A stretch of DNA of 64,000 nucleotides from Pandoraea oxalativorans (lineage in GTDB: Bacteria > Pseudomonadota > Gammaproteobacteria > Burkholderiales > Burkholderiaceae), in NCBI RefSeq assembly GCF_000972785.3, contig NZ_CP011253.3, positions 186,001 to 250,000 of the forward strand. Reading direction: 5' to 3'. The position numbers and the translations under genes were made by a program. Below, piece by piece: positions 1 through 10,990 of this stretch (its first letter is position 1; each line of letters opens with the position of its first letter). Below the pieces are notes generated by a model. That model searched no databases. It had not been told where the DNA came from and worked only from the letters and a program-made list of their open reading frames with translations.

Positions 1-675
1 GCTGGACGGCAGCGGATGATGCATAAAGGGCGAGTCGATCTTGCGCGGTGGCCGCGTCGGTGCGTTCACGGGCACAGTAGGGCGAGGCTTCGGAACGGGG
101 ATGCGGTTGAGCGTCGCTTCCGTTGGCTGCTCAGGTTCGGCCCGATGCTCCGTGGCCGCCGGGATCGCGTCGCCGTTATCCGCAGTCGATGCCAACCCTT
201 TCAATTCCTGCAACGCCATCGGCGGCTGCGTTGTGATCCGCACGTTCGCCTGCGAGTGCGGCGAACGGGGACCGCCTCTCGACAGGATTTTGCCGGGCAT
301 GCCTGCGAGTAAAGATTCGAAGCGGACGGTCTTCTCGGACGCGCCGACGATCTTTCGCAGCGCATTGGCCAGGTTCATCCGCCTGATCAGCGTATCGGTA
401 GACTGCGTGCCCAGTCGGAGGTCTTTGAACCTGAGCGCAGCCCGCAACGACGTGCTTGTGTGCGTCGACAAGTCGTTCGCCTTGATGAGCTTCTCCGCCC
501 GGTAACATTGCTGGAGGTGCAGCAGGAATGCCTTGCCCTTGAAGACAACGAGCTGGCCTTTGTCGTTGATGCCGATGCGCCCATTCTCGATGGTCGCGCC
601 GTTGCCCGGCTCCCCCAACCTGTCGAGCGTGGGGCGCGAATGGTGCGCGACCGATTGCAGCGAGATACTCGTCAT
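1..675 (-). CDS. Unknown protein, paralog of the upstream gene (partial, runs off the left edge)
   Basis: Reading the minus strand from the ATG at 675-673 there is an open frame of exactly 225 codons to the window edge without a stop, so the C-terminus is missing. The first ~115 residues align with the neighbouring gene at 703-1443. Shared elements include SLQ-V-x-x-SR-TLD near the start, GRIGI around residue 33, VFKG around residue 44, then LHLxQCxRAxxLxKAxxL. From about residue 140 on the sequence is rich in Pro, Thr and Ala and looks unstructured. A GAGAGG motif lies about 12 nt upstream of the start. The gap to the upstream gene is only 27 nt, so the two are probably co-transcribed. No signal peptide, membrane segment or familiar catalytic motif is visible. 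The architecture (conserved N-terminus plus variable disordered tail) would suit a secreted or effector-like family, but that is speculation. Confidence 0.72.
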   Translation of the reverse strand, partial: MTSISLQSVAHHSRPTLDRLGEPGNGATIENGRIGINDKGQLVVFKGKAFLLHLQQCYRAEKLIKANDLSTHTSTSLRAALRFKDLRLGTQSTDTLIRRMNLANALRKIVGASEKTVRFESLLAGMPGKILSRGGPRSPHSQANVRITTQPPMALQELKGLASTADNGDAIPAATEHRAEPEQPTEATLNRIPVPKPRPTVPVNAPTRPPRKIDSPFMHHPLPSS

Positions 676-702
676 AGCCTGATTTTTCCTCTCGATGGGG
701 TT

Positions 703-1443
703 TTAGCCGGGGTAGCGCTGCATCGACTCGACCCGCGCTGGCGACATCGGGCGCTCGGCTTTCAGGTCGTTAGCGGTGTAGACGGGGGTCGGGTCGCCGT
801 AGACCATCCGTGCACAACTGATGTTCCTTTGCAGCACCGACTGGCTGCACTTGGGCGGGATTGTTGGCTTTGCCTCGCATTCGGTCGGCGCCTCCGGGAG
901 GGCGTCGCTCAGCGAACCGACCGCGACGGTGGGGGTGTCGTTGCCCGCAGATTCGCGGTACTTATCCCAGATCTTCATTGCCTCCGCCATGATGGTGAGA
1001 TAAAACTCGCCGTGCTTAGCCGGGCCAGTCCATGTCGCGGGCGCAATCGATGAAACCGATTCCGCACGTGTCGTCAGCAAGACCGGCATCGCAGCTTTGG
1101 CTCCGATATTGCGGTCCGTTTCATTCGACCGGTTCAGCCTGAAGATCAGTTCGCTCACCGGCCGTTTATCCAGTCGGACGCTGTTGAGCTTGAGCGAGGA
1201 CACCAGCGAAGCGACGGACGACTTTCTTTCGGCGATCAGTTCGTGCGCTTTCAGAAGCGCTTTGGCGCGGTGACATTGCCTGAGATGCAGGACAAACTCC
1301 ATGCCTTTGAAGACAGTGATCTGGCCGTCCTTGCGAATGCCGATTCGTCCTTTCGCAACCCCTTCGCTTGCCTGAGCGTTCAGCATGTCGAGTGTGGCGC
1401 GCGAATTTTGTGCAACGGTTTGTAGCGAGAGGTTCATGCTCAT
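703..1443 (-). CDS. Unknown protein, first of a tandem paralogous pair
   Basis: This gene encodes 246 residues beginning MSMNLSLQTV. AAGGAG lies 9 nt before the ATG at 1443; a second ATG two codons later would match the paralog start slightly better. Residues 1-115 resemble the N-terminus of the gene at 1-675, with conserved GRIGI (33-37), VFKG (44-47) and an LHLRQCHRA stretch near residue 52. The rest diverges, with a Pro/Glu-rich section (about 175-200) and two Cys residues. I recognise no family. There is no hydrophobic segment long enough for a signal peptide or membrane anchor, so a cytosolic or non-classically secreted protein is likely. The pair most simply reflects local duplication followed by divergence of the C-terminal halves. 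Confidence 0.75.
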   Translation of the reverse strand: MSMNLSLQTVAQNSRATLDMLNAQASEGVAKGRIGIRKDGQITVFKGMEFVLHLRQCHRAKALLKAHELIAERKSSVASLVSSLKLNSVRLDKRPVSELIFRLNRSNETDRNIGAKAAMPVLLTTRAESVSSIAPATWTGPAKHGEFYLTIMAEAMKIWDKYRESAGNDTPTVAVGSLSDALPEAPTECEAKPTIPPKCSQSVLQRNISCARMVYGDPTPVYTANDLKAERPMSPARVESMQRYPG

Positions 1444-1611
1444 CGCGAAGTGCTCCTTCGGTTGTGTGCATGACGCCTGTCGGCCGACGTCATCTCAATG
1501 AAGACCGCGAACTCGGCGAATGCACGTGTGTTTCGTTTAAGCCTCGTTTGTATCGGATTTGGACTAAGACGAATCCCACGTTTCGCTCACTGAAATCGAC
1601 GAAAGCTTCGG

Positions 1612-1648
1612 CTGGAAACAAAAACGGCAGAGCGTAGGCTCTGCCGTT
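1612..1648 (-). terminator. Rho-independent terminator of the mre-mrd operon
   Basis: Perfect 11-bp stem AACGGCAGAGC/GCTCTGCCGTT (1623-1633 with 1638-1648) and a 4-nt loop. Read on the minus strand it is followed by a T-rich run (TTTTTGTTTC), 43 nt after the rodA stop codon. Confidence 0.9.
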
Positions 1649-1690
1649 GTGCGGGTGACGCATCGATGCGTCGAGGGAGGTGCGAGGGCG

Positions 1691-2842
1691 CTAGCTCTGC
1701 ATGAGCCGCTTCTCGCGCGCCACGCTCATCAGAATGCCGACCCCGAGGCCAAGCGTCACCAGCGCCGTGCCCCCGTAGCTCATGAACGGCAATGGCACCC
1801 CGACCACCGGCAGAATGCCGCTCACCATGCCCATATTCACGAAGGCATAGGTAAAAAAGATCATCGTGACCGCACCGGCGAGCAATCGTCCGAACAGCGT
1901 CGCGCCGCTCGCCGCGATCATCAGGCCGCGCGCGACCAGCAGCAGATACAGCACGATCAGCACACCCTCGCCGATCAGGCCGAATTCTTCCGCGAACACC
2001 GCGAAGATGAAGTCGGTGTGCTTCTCGGGAATGAATTCGAGGTGCGCCTGCGTGCCCTTGAGCCAGCCCTTGCCGGTCGTGCCGCCGGAGCCGATGGCGA
2101 TGACCGACTGAATCGTATGGAAGCCCTTGCCGAGCGGGTCGGACGTCGGGTCCAGCAGCGTGCACACGCGGTGCTTCTGGTAATCATGGAGGATGTGCCA
2201 TTCGACATCCGGCTGACAGATTTTGTCTTCCAGCGCGAGGATCGTGCCGATGCCGACGACACCGGCAATGAGCACCGGCAGAATCAGCTTCCACGACAAT
2301 CCCGCCAGATAGATGACGTACAGACCCGCCGCCGCCACGAGCAGCCCCGTGCCGAGGTCGGGCTGCTTCGCGATCAACCCGACAGGCACGCCAAGCAGTG
2401 CGATAGCTGCCAGATAGTCGAACCAGCGGATATTGCCTTCGCGCTTCTGGAAGTACCAGGCCAGCATGAGCGGCATGGCGATCTTCATGATTTCGGACGG
2501 CTGAATCACCATGCCGACGTTCAGCCAGCGCTTCGCGCCCTTCTTCGTCAGACCGAACATCGCCACCGCAATGAGCAGCGCCACCCCTGCGGTGTAGAGC
2601 GGCACGGCGAACTTCATGAGGGTCTGGGTGGGGAGCATTGCCAGCACCCACATCAGGATGAAGGTCAGCACGATGTTGCGGATCTGGTCTTCGACGCGGC
2701 CGGGTACGTCGATGCTGGCGCTGTAGAGCGTGACCAGTCCGACGCAGAGCAGCAGGAAGACGATCAGCGCAAGCGGCTTGTCGAAGGCGGCGAACAGGCG
2801 CTTGACCTGTTCTTTCCACGTATGTTTGTCGAGCGCCATCAT
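1691..2842 (-). CDS. rodA: RodA, SEDS peptidoglycan glycosyltransferase
   Basis: RodA polymerises lipid II into glycan strands for lateral wall growth, working in the inner membrane with PBP2 and the Mre proteins. The 383-residue product is strongly hydrophobic with about ten membrane segments. It shows SEDS hallmarks such as a QPSEIMKIAMPL segment and an EFIPEKHTDFIFAVFAEEFG region typical of RodA/FtsW. The ATG at 2842 overlaps the TGA of mrdA (ATGA coupling) and sits 6 nt after AGGAGG; the next codon is also ATG (2839), so the start could be one residue shorter. A longer frame continues upstream to 3268, but it lies inside mrdA and is not needed for homology. It is the last gene before the operon terminator. 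Confidence 0.95.
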   Translation of the reverse strand: MMALDKHTWKEQVKRLFAAFDKPLALIVFLLLCVGLVTLYSASIDVPGRVEDQIRNIVLTFILMWVLAMLPTQTLMKFAVPLYTAGVALLIAVAMFGLTKKGAKRWLNVGMVIQPSEIMKIAMPLMLAWYFQKREGNIRWFDYLAAIALLGVPVGLIAKQPDLGTGLLVAAAGLYVIYLAGLSWKLILPVLIAGVVGIGTILALEDKICQPDVEWHILHDYQKHRVCTLLDPTSDPLGKGFHTIQSVIAIGSGGTTGKGWLKGTQAHLEFIPEKHTDFIFAVFAEEFGLIGEGVLIVLYLLLVARGLMIAASGATLFGRLLAGAVTMIFFTYAFVNMGMVSGILPVVGVPLPFMSYGGTALVTLGLGVGILMSVAREKRLMQS

Positions 2843-5091
2843 GGCGTTCCTCCTTGCCCACGCTGTGCGCGGATCGCGGCGCGGTGGCGCGCTTCGTCGG
2901 CGACGGTCGGGCTTACGGCGGGCTTTTGCTGAGGGGGGGGCGGCGTCTGAGGTGTCGCAGGTGCTGCTGCCGGGGCCGACGCCTTGCCGCCTGCGGCGCG
3001 CGAGAGGACGTTGGCGGCGTTGGCGGCGGCGGCACCCGAAGCGCCCGGCGCAACACGCGACACGGTCGTCGTGGCGGCGCCCGCGCGGTCGAGCTCGGCG
3101 GCGCTGGCCGGCGGTGCATCCGGCGTGGCGGAGACCGCCGACACGGCACCCGCGCCGGACGCGGCGGCTTGCAGCGCAGCGGCTTCGGCTGCGCGCTCCT
3201 TCGGTTCGTCGATGAGGTAGTAGTCGAGCAGGCGTCGTGCCACCGGACCGGCCTGCGCGCCACCCCAACCGGCGTTCTCGACGATCAGCGCAATGGCGAT
3301 CTTCGGATCTTCTGCCGGGGCGAAGGCGATGAACAGCGCGTGGTCGCGCTTGAACTCGGGGATCGCGTTGTGGTTGTACTTCTCGTTCTTGCCGAGCGAG
3401 TACACCTGCGCCGTGCCCGTCTTGCCGCCCGCATCGTACGGTGCACCGGCGAACGCCTGACGTCCCGTGCCTTCCTTGATCACGCCGACCATCGCCCGTT
3501 TGACGAAGTCGACGTCCGCCTGCTTGTACGGCAGACGTGCGCTTTCATGCGGCACGGTCAGCTGGCGCGCATGCGAGACCGGATCTTCGACGGCCTTCAC
3601 GAGGTGAGGCTTCATCACCACGCCGTTGTTCGCCAGCGTGGCCGTGGCGTGCGCGAGTTGCAGGATCGTGAACGAGTTGTAGCCCTGTCCGATGCCCAGA
3701 CTGATCGTCTCACCGTCGTACCACTTCTGCTGCGCCGGTTTCTTGTATGCCTTGCGCTTCCATTCGGTCGACGGCAGGATGCCGCGCGCTTCGCCTTCGA
3801 TGTCGATGCCCGTCAATTGGCCGAAGCCGAGCGGCGCCATGAAGTCGTGAATGGCGTTCACGCCCAGATCGTGCGCGAGCATGTAGTAATACGTGTCGTT
3901 CGAGACCACGATCGATCGGTACATGTCGATCCAGCCCTGACCGTTGCGCACGTCGTTGCGGAACGTGTGGTTGCCCAGCGTGAACGAGCCAGTGTCCTGG
4001 AACCCCCAGTTCGTTGTGCGCTTGCCCAGTTCGAGCGCAGCGAGCGCCATGAACGGCTTGTACGTCGAGCCGATCGGATAGGTGCCGCGCAACGGCCGGT
4101 TGAGCAGCGGCCGGTCGGCCGAGGTGTTCAGGGCGTCCCAGTTCTGCTGATCGATGCCTTCGACGAACAGATTCGGGTCGAAGCTCGGCGCGGACACGAA
4201 CGCGAGCACGTCGCCGGTCTGCGGTTCGATGGCGACCACCGCGCCGCGACGTCCGGCGAAGGCCTGTTCGGCGACCTGCTGAAGCTTGATGTCGATGGAC
4301 AGCACGAGGTTGTCGCCTGGCGTGGCCGGGGTGCGCGAGATCGTGCGCACCGGACGGCCCCCGGCGGTCACTTCGATTTCCTCGAAACCGGTGATGCCGT
4401 GGAGCTGCGTCTCGTAGCTTTGCTCGACGCCGATCTTGCCGATGTAGTCGGTGCCCTTGTAGTTGTTGACGTCGCGGCGGATGTCGTACTTGGCGCTATC
4501 GCTGTCGTTCTCTTCGCTCATCGCGTCGATACGCTGACGGTCGCGCTGCGAAATCCGGCCGATGTAGCCGATCACGTGCGCCGCCGTCTCGCCGAGCGGG
4601 TATTGACGGAACAGACGCGCGTGCACGTCCACGCCGGGAAAGCGGAAACGCTGGGCGGTGAAGCGGGCGACTTCCTCGTCGGTCAGCCGCGTGCGAATCG
4701 GCAGACTCTCGAAGCTCTTGCTGTCGTCCATCAGCTTCTTGAAGCGAGCGCGGTCACGCGGCGTAATCTCGATCACGTCCGACAGGTCGGTAACGAGGTC
4801 TTCGAGCGGACGGCCGATCTTCGACGGCGTGATTTCCAGCGTGTAGGCAGAGTAGTTGCGCGCCAGAACCACGCCATTGCGATCCATGATCACGCCACGG
4901 TTGGGCACGATGGGCGCGAGCGAGACGCGGTTTTCGTCGGCTTGCAGGGCGTACTGGTTGTGACGGAAAACTTGCAGATAGACGAAACGCACCGCGAGCA
5001 GGCTGAAGCAGATCAGCACGAAAAACGCGGCCGCCGTTACCCGCAGGTGAAACGTCTGCAGTTGTTGCTGGGGATTCTTGAACTCGGTCAT
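2839..5091 (-). CDS. mrdA: Penicillin-binding protein 2 (elongasome transpeptidase)
   Basis: PBP2 cross-links peptidoglycan during elongation as the partner of RodA. The 750 residues comprise a short cytoplasmic N-terminus and one membrane anchor (about 18-42), a pedestal domain, and a transpeptidase domain. The latter has the serine motif STYK at 342-345, an SND element at 397-399 and KTGT at 557-560. The family is usually about 630 residues. Here roughly 120 extra residues (630-750) form an Ala/Pro/Gln-rich tail ending GQGGTP. Its coding strand contains a run of eight C (2933-2940) within a Pro stretch, so a slip there would change the last ~30 residues and the overlap with rodA. Upstream mreD is 48 nt away in the same direction. 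Confidence 0.96.
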   Translation of the reverse strand: MTEFKNPQQQLQTFHLRVTAAAFFVLICFSLLAVRFVYLQVFRHNQYALQADENRVSLAPIVPNRGVIMDRNGVVLARNYSAYTLEITPSKIGRPLEDLVTDLSDVIEITPRDRARFKKLMDDSKSFESLPIRTRLTDEEVARFTAQRFRFPGVDVHARLFRQYPLGETAAHVIGYIGRISQRDRQRIDAMSEENDSDSAKYDIRRDVNNYKGTDYIGKIGVEQSYETQLHGITGFEEIEVTAGGRPVRTISRTPATPGDNLVLSIDIKLQQVAEQAFAGRRGAVVAIEPQTGDVLAFVSAPSFDPNLFVEGIDQQNWDALNTSADRPLLNRPLRGTYPIGSTYKPFMALAALELGKRTTNWGFQDTGSFTLGNHTFRNDVRNGQGWIDMYRSIVVSNDTYYYMLAHDLGVNAIHDFMAPLGFGQLTGIDIEGEARGILPSTEWKRKAYKKPAQQKWYDGETISLGIGQGYNSFTILQLAHATATLANNGVVMKPHLVKAVEDPVSHARQLTVPHESARLPYKQADVDFVKRAMVGVIKEGTGRQAFAGAPYDAGGKTGTAQVYSLGKNEKYNHNAIPEFKRDHALFIAFAPAEDPKIAIALIVENAGWGGAQAGPVARRLLDYYLIDEPKERAAEAAALQAAASGAGAVSAVSATPDAPPASAAELDRAGAATTTVSRVAPGASGAAAANAANVLSRAAGGKASAPAAAPATPQTPPPPQQKPAVSPTVADEARHRAAIRAQRGQGGTP

Positions 5092-5139
5092 GCTGGCTGG
5101 GCGGGGCTCGTAGGTGCGATCTGAGGGCGGCGAGGCCCG

Positions 5140-5652
5140 TCAGATCGGACGCGTATCGTCGCGGTCGACGGCGCGTTTCTGCGGCGCGAGCAGCAAGATA
5201 CTGATCACCGGCCAGAGCACAGCTTCCACGAAGCTGGCCGCGAGCGGCCACCAGCCCGGAAATGCTGCGCCGGTCGCCAGACGGATGATGAACGGCACCA
5301 CGTGCGCGAGCAGCAGCAACGGCAGCACCGTGAGCGCCTGACCGAGCAGCGTGAAGAACAGAACGCGGCGGTGAATCATGATCGCACCGTACGACAGCAG
5401 CGTGTAGGCGAGCGCATGCTCACCCAGCAGCCCGGCGTTGTGCACGTCCATGAGCAACCCGACGAGAAACGCCACGCCCATGCCGACTTTGCGCGGCTGG
5501 TGGATGTTCCAGAACATCAGCACCAGCGCGACGAAGTCGGGCATGGCGGGGGCGTGCCCCCACGGCATCAGGTTGACCAGAAACGCCACCACGAGACTGA
5601 GCGTGATGAAGTACGGATTGACCGGCAGCAGGATGTATTGCGGTCGTGGCAT
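5140..5652 (-). CDS. mreD: Rod-shape protein MreD
   Basis: MreD is a small inner-membrane component of the elongasome that bridges MreC to the RodA-PBP2 synthase. The 170-residue product has about five to six hydrophobic segments, a conserved MPDFVALVLMFW region near residue 38 and a GLLMDVHNAGLLGEHAL segment near residue 66 that is characteristic of proteobacterial MreD. It starts 9 nt after the mreC stop and ends 48 nt before mrdA, as expected for the mreBCD-mrdAB order. The C-terminus is short, charged and presumably cytoplasmic. Confidence 0.93.
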   Translation of the reverse strand: MPRPQYILLPVNPYFITLSLVVAFLVNLMPWGHAPAMPDFVALVLMFWNIHQPRKVGMGVAFLVGLLMDVHNAGLLGEHALAYTLLSYGAIMIHRRVLFFTLLGQALTVLPLLLLAHVVPFIIRLATGAAFPGWWPLAASFVEAVLWPVISILLLAPQKRAVDRDDTRPI

Positions 5653-5661
5653 GTGAATTCC

Positions 5662-6630
5662 TCAATGACCCTTGCGGGCGCCCGGCGCGAGCTTCGGATC
5701 GGCGCGCGTGCCGCCCTTCGGCGCGGGTTTCGCGCCACTGGCCGACGGATCGGAGGCGCGTGCGAGATCGGCCGCGGCGTCCGGATGCAGCGCCAGCGGC
5801 GTGGTGTATTGCAGGACCAGCACCTGACGCTGGCTGCGCAGATTGGCCACGGGCTGACACAGAATGCGCGCGAACGCCGTGTCGGAGACCCGGTCGACCT
5901 TCGTGATGCGTGCGACCGGCAGACCGGCGGGGTACACGCCGTCCAGGCCGCTGGTGGCGATTTCGTCGCCGACCTTCACGTCGGCCGACAGCGGAATGAA
6001 GCGCAGATCGAGCACGTCGCCGCGCAGGCCGCCGTAAATCACACTGTGCACACCGCTGCGCGTGACCTGCACCGGCACGGCCTGTTCCTTGTCGGTGAGC
6101 AGCGTCACTTCGCTCTGCATCAGAAACACGCGCGAGACCTGACCGAGCAGGCCTTGCTCGGTGACGACCGGCGCGCCCAGCTTGACGCCGTGCTTCGTGC
6201 CGCGATCGATGACCACGCGTTGCGTGAACGGATCGCGCGTGTCGTATTCGATTTCTGCCGGAATGCTCGGCACGGGCAGACGCTCGCGCAGGGCCAGCAT
6301 CTGACGCAGATGTTCGTTCTCGGCCACCAGCTGGTTATTGCGCTGGGCCTGCACGGAGAGTTCGAGATTGCGCGCGCGCAGCGTGCCGTTTTCGGTGGTG
6401 AGCTGCGATTCGGTCGAGAAGAAACCCGCTATGCCGAGAATGGCGTCGCGCGGCAACAGCATCACGCGTTGCACAGGGTAGAGGGCGGTGCCGACGACGC
6501 TTCGCACCCGCTCCAGCGTGTTGTAGTGCGAGTCGACCACGAGCAGGCCGATGGCGAGCGCGACGAAACAGATCAGCCGGGCCAACGCCGACGGTCCCTG
6601 TTTGAACAGTGGCGGCGGACTGTACTGCAT
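5662..6630 (-). CDS. mreC: Rod-shape protein MreC
   Basis: MreC is a bitopic periplasmic scaffold that activates PBP2 and links the wall synthase to MreB. The 322 residues contain one N-terminal membrane segment (about 14-33), a coiled-coil-like stretch (about 75-110, ending LRQMLALRERL) and the paired beta-barrel MreC domain with VIDRGTKHGVKLGAPV near residue 145. The C-terminal 40 residues (after about 280) are a low-complexity Ala/Lys/Pro tail ending ARKGH, often seen in Burkholderiales MreC. A 196-nt spacer separates it from mreB, with no terminator-like hairpin, so one transcript is likely. Confidence 0.93.
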   Translation of the reverse strand: MQYSPPPLFKQGPSALARLICFVALAIGLLVVDSHYNTLERVRSVVGTALYPVQRVMLLPRDAILGIAGFFSTESQLTTENGTLRARNLELSVQAQRNNQLVAENEHLRQMLALRERLPVPSIPAEIEYDTRDPFTQRVVIDRGTKHGVKLGAPVVTEQGLLGQVSRVFLMQSEVTLLTDKEQAVPVQVTRSGVHSVIYGGLRGDVLDLRFIPLSADVKVGDEIATSGLDGVYPAGLPVARITKVDRVSDTAFARILCQPVANLRSQRQVLVLQYTTPLALHPDAAADLARASDPSASGAKPAPKGGTRADPKLAPGARKGH

Positions 6631-6826
6631 GGTGGGCCCTTCAGGGAAGCACGCGCAGCGAGACGCTGCGGTGCGCGAGTGGTGTCAGTCGGGCGCGACG
6701 AAGTGGCGTGACAAGCGGCGTGACGCCTGACTCCGTGCGCGAGATCTTGCTGCGCGGTCTGTCGTGCCGGGCGAGGTGTGCAAGGCAATGCCCCACCGCG
6801 CCGGACGACGAACCACGCACGTTGGC

Positions 6827-8419
<1,593 letters not shown>

Positions 8420-8719
8420 ATGGCTTTGAATCTCTCAGACGTCAAACGCATCGCTCATCTCGCGCGTCTCGAGCTGGCCGATGACGAGGCGGCTCACATG
8501 GAAAAGGAGCTCAACGGCTTCTTCGCGCTCGTCGAACAGATGCAGTCGGTCGATACGACGGGCGTCGCACCGCTCGCGCATCCCATCGAACAAATTCAGG
8601 AAGTCGCTCAGCGTCTGCGCACCGATGCGGTGACGGAGCTGGTCGATCGTGAGGCGAATCAGCGTCCGGCCCCTGCTGTGCAGGACGGCCTCTATCTGGT
8701 GCCGAAGGTCATCGAGTGA
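8420..8719 (+). CDS. gatC: Asp/Glu-tRNA amidotransferase subunit C
   Basis: GatC stabilises the GatA-GatB heterodimer that converts misacylated Glu-tRNA(Gln) or Asp-tRNA(Asn) to the correct aminoacyl-tRNA. The 99-residue product begins [17 protein letters not shown] and ends with the conserved LYLVPKVIE motif of the family. The upstream in-frame ATG at 8363 would add 19 residues without homology and spans the hairpin, so I chose 8420. No strong Shine-Dalgarno sequence precedes it. gatA follows after 103 nt, gatB further downstream. Confidence 0.93.
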   Translation: MALNLSDVKRIAHLARLELADDEAAHMEKELNGFFALVEQMQSVDTTGVAPLAHPIEQIQEVAQRLRTDAVTELVDREANQRPAPAVQDGLYLVPKVIE

Positions 8720-8822
8720 GTCCTGCGCGAGACGCGAACGGTGTCCGATAAGACATACGCGTCTCATACACCAGGGGCCTCATGCCTTCCGCCTTCATGC
8801 GCTACCCAGTCAAGCCGCCATC

Positions 8823-10313
8823 ATGGAACAAGATCTGATTCATTTGCAGGATTTGCGCGCCGCGCTCGACGCCAAGCGCGTCTCGAGCGTCGAGCTGACG
8901 CAGCACTATCTGGACCGCATCGCCGGTGCCGCCGATCTGAACGCCTTCGTACACGTGAACGCCGAAGCCAGCCTCACGCAGGCACGCGCGGCCGATGCCC
9001 GCATCGCGGCCGGTGACGGCGCGAATCAGCCGCTGCTGGGCATTCCCGTCGCGCACAAGGACGTGTTCGTCACGCGCGGCTGGCACAGCACCGCCGGTTC
9101 GCGCATGCTCAAGGGCTACGACAGCCCGTACGACGCGGCCGTCGTCGAGCGCCTCTCGAGCGCAGGCATGGTCACGCTCGGCAAGACCAATATGGACGAG
9201 TTCGCCATGGGCTCGTCGAACGAAAACTCCTACTACGGTCCGGTCAAGAACCCGTGGGACAAGCTCGCCGTGCCGGGCGGTTCGTCGGGTGGCTCGGCAG
9301 CGGCGGTCGCTGCGCGCCTCGCACCGGCCGCCACCGGCACCGACACCGGTGGCTCGATTCGTCAGCCGGCCGCGTTCTGCGGCGTGACCGGCATCAAGCC
9401 GACGTACGGCCGCGTGTCGCGCTACGGCATGATCGCGTTCGCTTCGTCGCTCGATCAGGGCGGCCCGTTCGGTCACAGCGCGGCGGATTGCGCGTGGCTA
9501 CTCAACGGCATGGCGGGCTTCGACGCCCGCGATTCGACCAGTCTCGAACGTGCAGACGAAGACTTCGCGCGCGGTCTGGGCAAGCCGCTGGACGGCGCAA
9601 CGGCGGACAAGCCACTGGCTGGCCTGCGCATCGGTCTGCCTGCCGAGTACTTCGGTGACGGTCTGGATGCCGACGTGCGCGAGTCCATTGACAATGCGCT
9701 CGCCGAGTTCGAAAAGCTGGGCGCCGTGCGCGTGCCGGTGTCGCTGCCGAAAACGGAACTCTCGATCCCCGTGTACTACGTGCTTGCCCCGGCAGAAGCG
9801 TCGTCGAACCTGTCGCGTTTCGACGGCGTGCGCTTCGGCCACCGCGCGGCCGAGTACCGCGATCTGCTCGACATGTACAAGAAGTCGCGTGCCGAAGGCT
9901 TCGGCACCGAGGTCAAGCGCCGTATTCTGGTGGGCACGTACGTCCTCTCGCACGGCTACTACGACGCCTACTATCTGCAAGCGCAGAAGATCCGCCGTCT
10001 GATCGCGCAGGACTTCCAGAACGCGTTCGCGCAGTGCGACGTGATCATGGGCCCGGTCGCGCCGTCCGTGGCGTGGAACCTCGGTGAGAAGAGCGCCGAC
10101 CCGGTGCAGATGTATCTGGCCGACATCTACACGCTGTCGGTGAGTCTGGCCGGTCTGCCGGGCATGAGCCTGCCGGTCGGCCCGGGACGCAACGCGCGCC
10201 CGGTCGGTCTGCAAATGATCGGCAACTACTTCGACGAGGCCCGCCTGCTGCAAGTGGCCGACGCGTTCCAGCGTGCGACCGACTGGCACAAGCGCGCACC
10301 GGCGGGCGTCTGA
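8823..10313 (+). CDS. gatA: Asp/Glu-tRNA amidotransferase subunit A (amidase)
   Basis: GatA releases ammonia from glutamine for tRNA transamidation in the cytoplasm. The 496 residues contain the amidase-signature Ser-cisSer-Lys triad: K79 in PVAHKDVF, S154 in GGSSGGS and S178 in TDTGGSIRQ, at the standard family positions. The ATG at 8823 gives [11 protein letters not shown], the normal start; an in-frame extension back to 8649 lies over gatC and lacks homology. The next reading frame begins 2 nt after its stop. The operon order gatC-gatA-(lipoprotein)-gatB is interrupted only by that small gene. Confidence 0.97.
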   Translation: MEQDLIHLQDLRAALDAKRVSSVELTQHYLDRIAGAADLNAFVHVNAEASLTQARAADARIAAGDGANQPLLGIPVAHKDVFVTRGWHSTAGSRMLKGYDSPYDAAVVERLSSAGMVTLGKTNMDEFAMGSSNENSYYGPVKNPWDKLAVPGGSSGGSAAAVAARLAPAATGTDTGGSIRQPAAFCGVTGIKPTYGRVSRYGMIAFASSLDQGGPFGHSAADCAWLLNGMAGFDARDSTSLERADEDFARGLGKPLDGATADKPLAGLRIGLPAEYFGDGLDADVRESIDNALAEFEKLGAVRVPVSLPKTELSIPVYYVLAPAEASSNLSRFDGVRFGHRAAEYRDLLDMYKKSRAEGFGTEVKRRILVGTYVLSHGYYDAYYLQAQKIRRLIAQDFQNAFAQCDVIMGPVAPSVAWNLGEKSADPVQMYLADIYTLSVSLAGLPGMSLPVGPGRNARPVGLQMIGNYFDEARLLQVADAFQRATDWHKRAPAGV

Positions 10314-10315
10314 TC

Positions 10316-10828
10316 ATGAGCCGCCAGTGCATGCAACGCGACATGACGGTTCCCGCGTCGGCCAGCGCACGCACGGCGTCGCTGCTCTGCCGGGCCGTGA
10401 TGCTCGCCGGTATGGTGCTCACGCTCGCGTCGTGCTCACTGCCGTTCTCGCGCCCGACGCCCATCGCCTATCGCGAAGTCAACCTTTCGGGTTACTGCTC
10501 GCAGACCGACGAAGACGGGTTTCGCGAACAGGCGACGCTCAAGGTGCAGGGCAACGCGGTGCAGGCGCTGGACTGGCGTCTGTGGGTGGGTAGCCGTGGC
10601 AGTTGTCACTTCGATCTGGCGAACTTTCACCAGACGCGGTGGAAACCGAGCATCGAGCTGCGCGCGAACAGCGGCAGTTGCAAGCTGCTCATCTGGCAGG
10701 ATCCGGGCAACGTGACGATCGGTCACGCGAACTGCGAGGCGTATTGCACGGGCGATGTCTACGACAACGCATGGCCGGTGAGCTTCGATCCGCAGTCGGG
10801 CATGTGCGCACGCGACACGCGCAGATAA
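10316..10828 (+). CDS. Putative lipoprotein of unknown function inside the gat operon
   Basis: The 170-residue product has a hydrophobic N-terminal segment (about 24-38) ending in the lipobox LASC (Cys about residue 41), so it is probably lipidated and sorted through the Lol system. The mature part contains about seven further Cys residues, suggesting disulfides in the periplasm or at the outer membrane. I do not recognise a family. The ATG used begins 2 nt after the gatA stop. Other in-frame ATGs at 10331 and 10343 are possible and would shorten the unusually long N-region before the lipobox. It is unrelated in role to tRNA amidation and probably sits in the operon by chance of transcription. 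Confidence 0.7.
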   Translation: MSRQCMQRDMTVPASASARTASLLCRAVMLAGMVLTLASCSLPFSRPTPIAYREVNLSGYCSQTDEDGFREQATLKVQGNAVQALDWRLWVGSRGSCHFDLANFHQTRWKPSIELRANSGSCKLLIWQDPGNVTIGHANCEAYCTGDVYDNAWPVSFDPQSGMCARDTRR

Positions 10829-10990
10829 GTTCGGGTCAGCGCTGGCAGGAATCGGCGACGCGGGCGACGTCGGCGATATCGACGAACAGGAACAGGCCGC
10901 TCCGTCCCCTCAGCGAGATCTGAGAGACGGGCGGCAGCAAAGGCAGGGCGACATGCGCCGTGCCGACAAGTTGAGACAAGGGTGAACCTT

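Noticed and set aside
2854..5124. A 756-codon open frame on the plus strand
   Set aside because: It is antisense to mrdA, which has all its catalytic motifs; composition is Arg/Val-rich shadow sequence.
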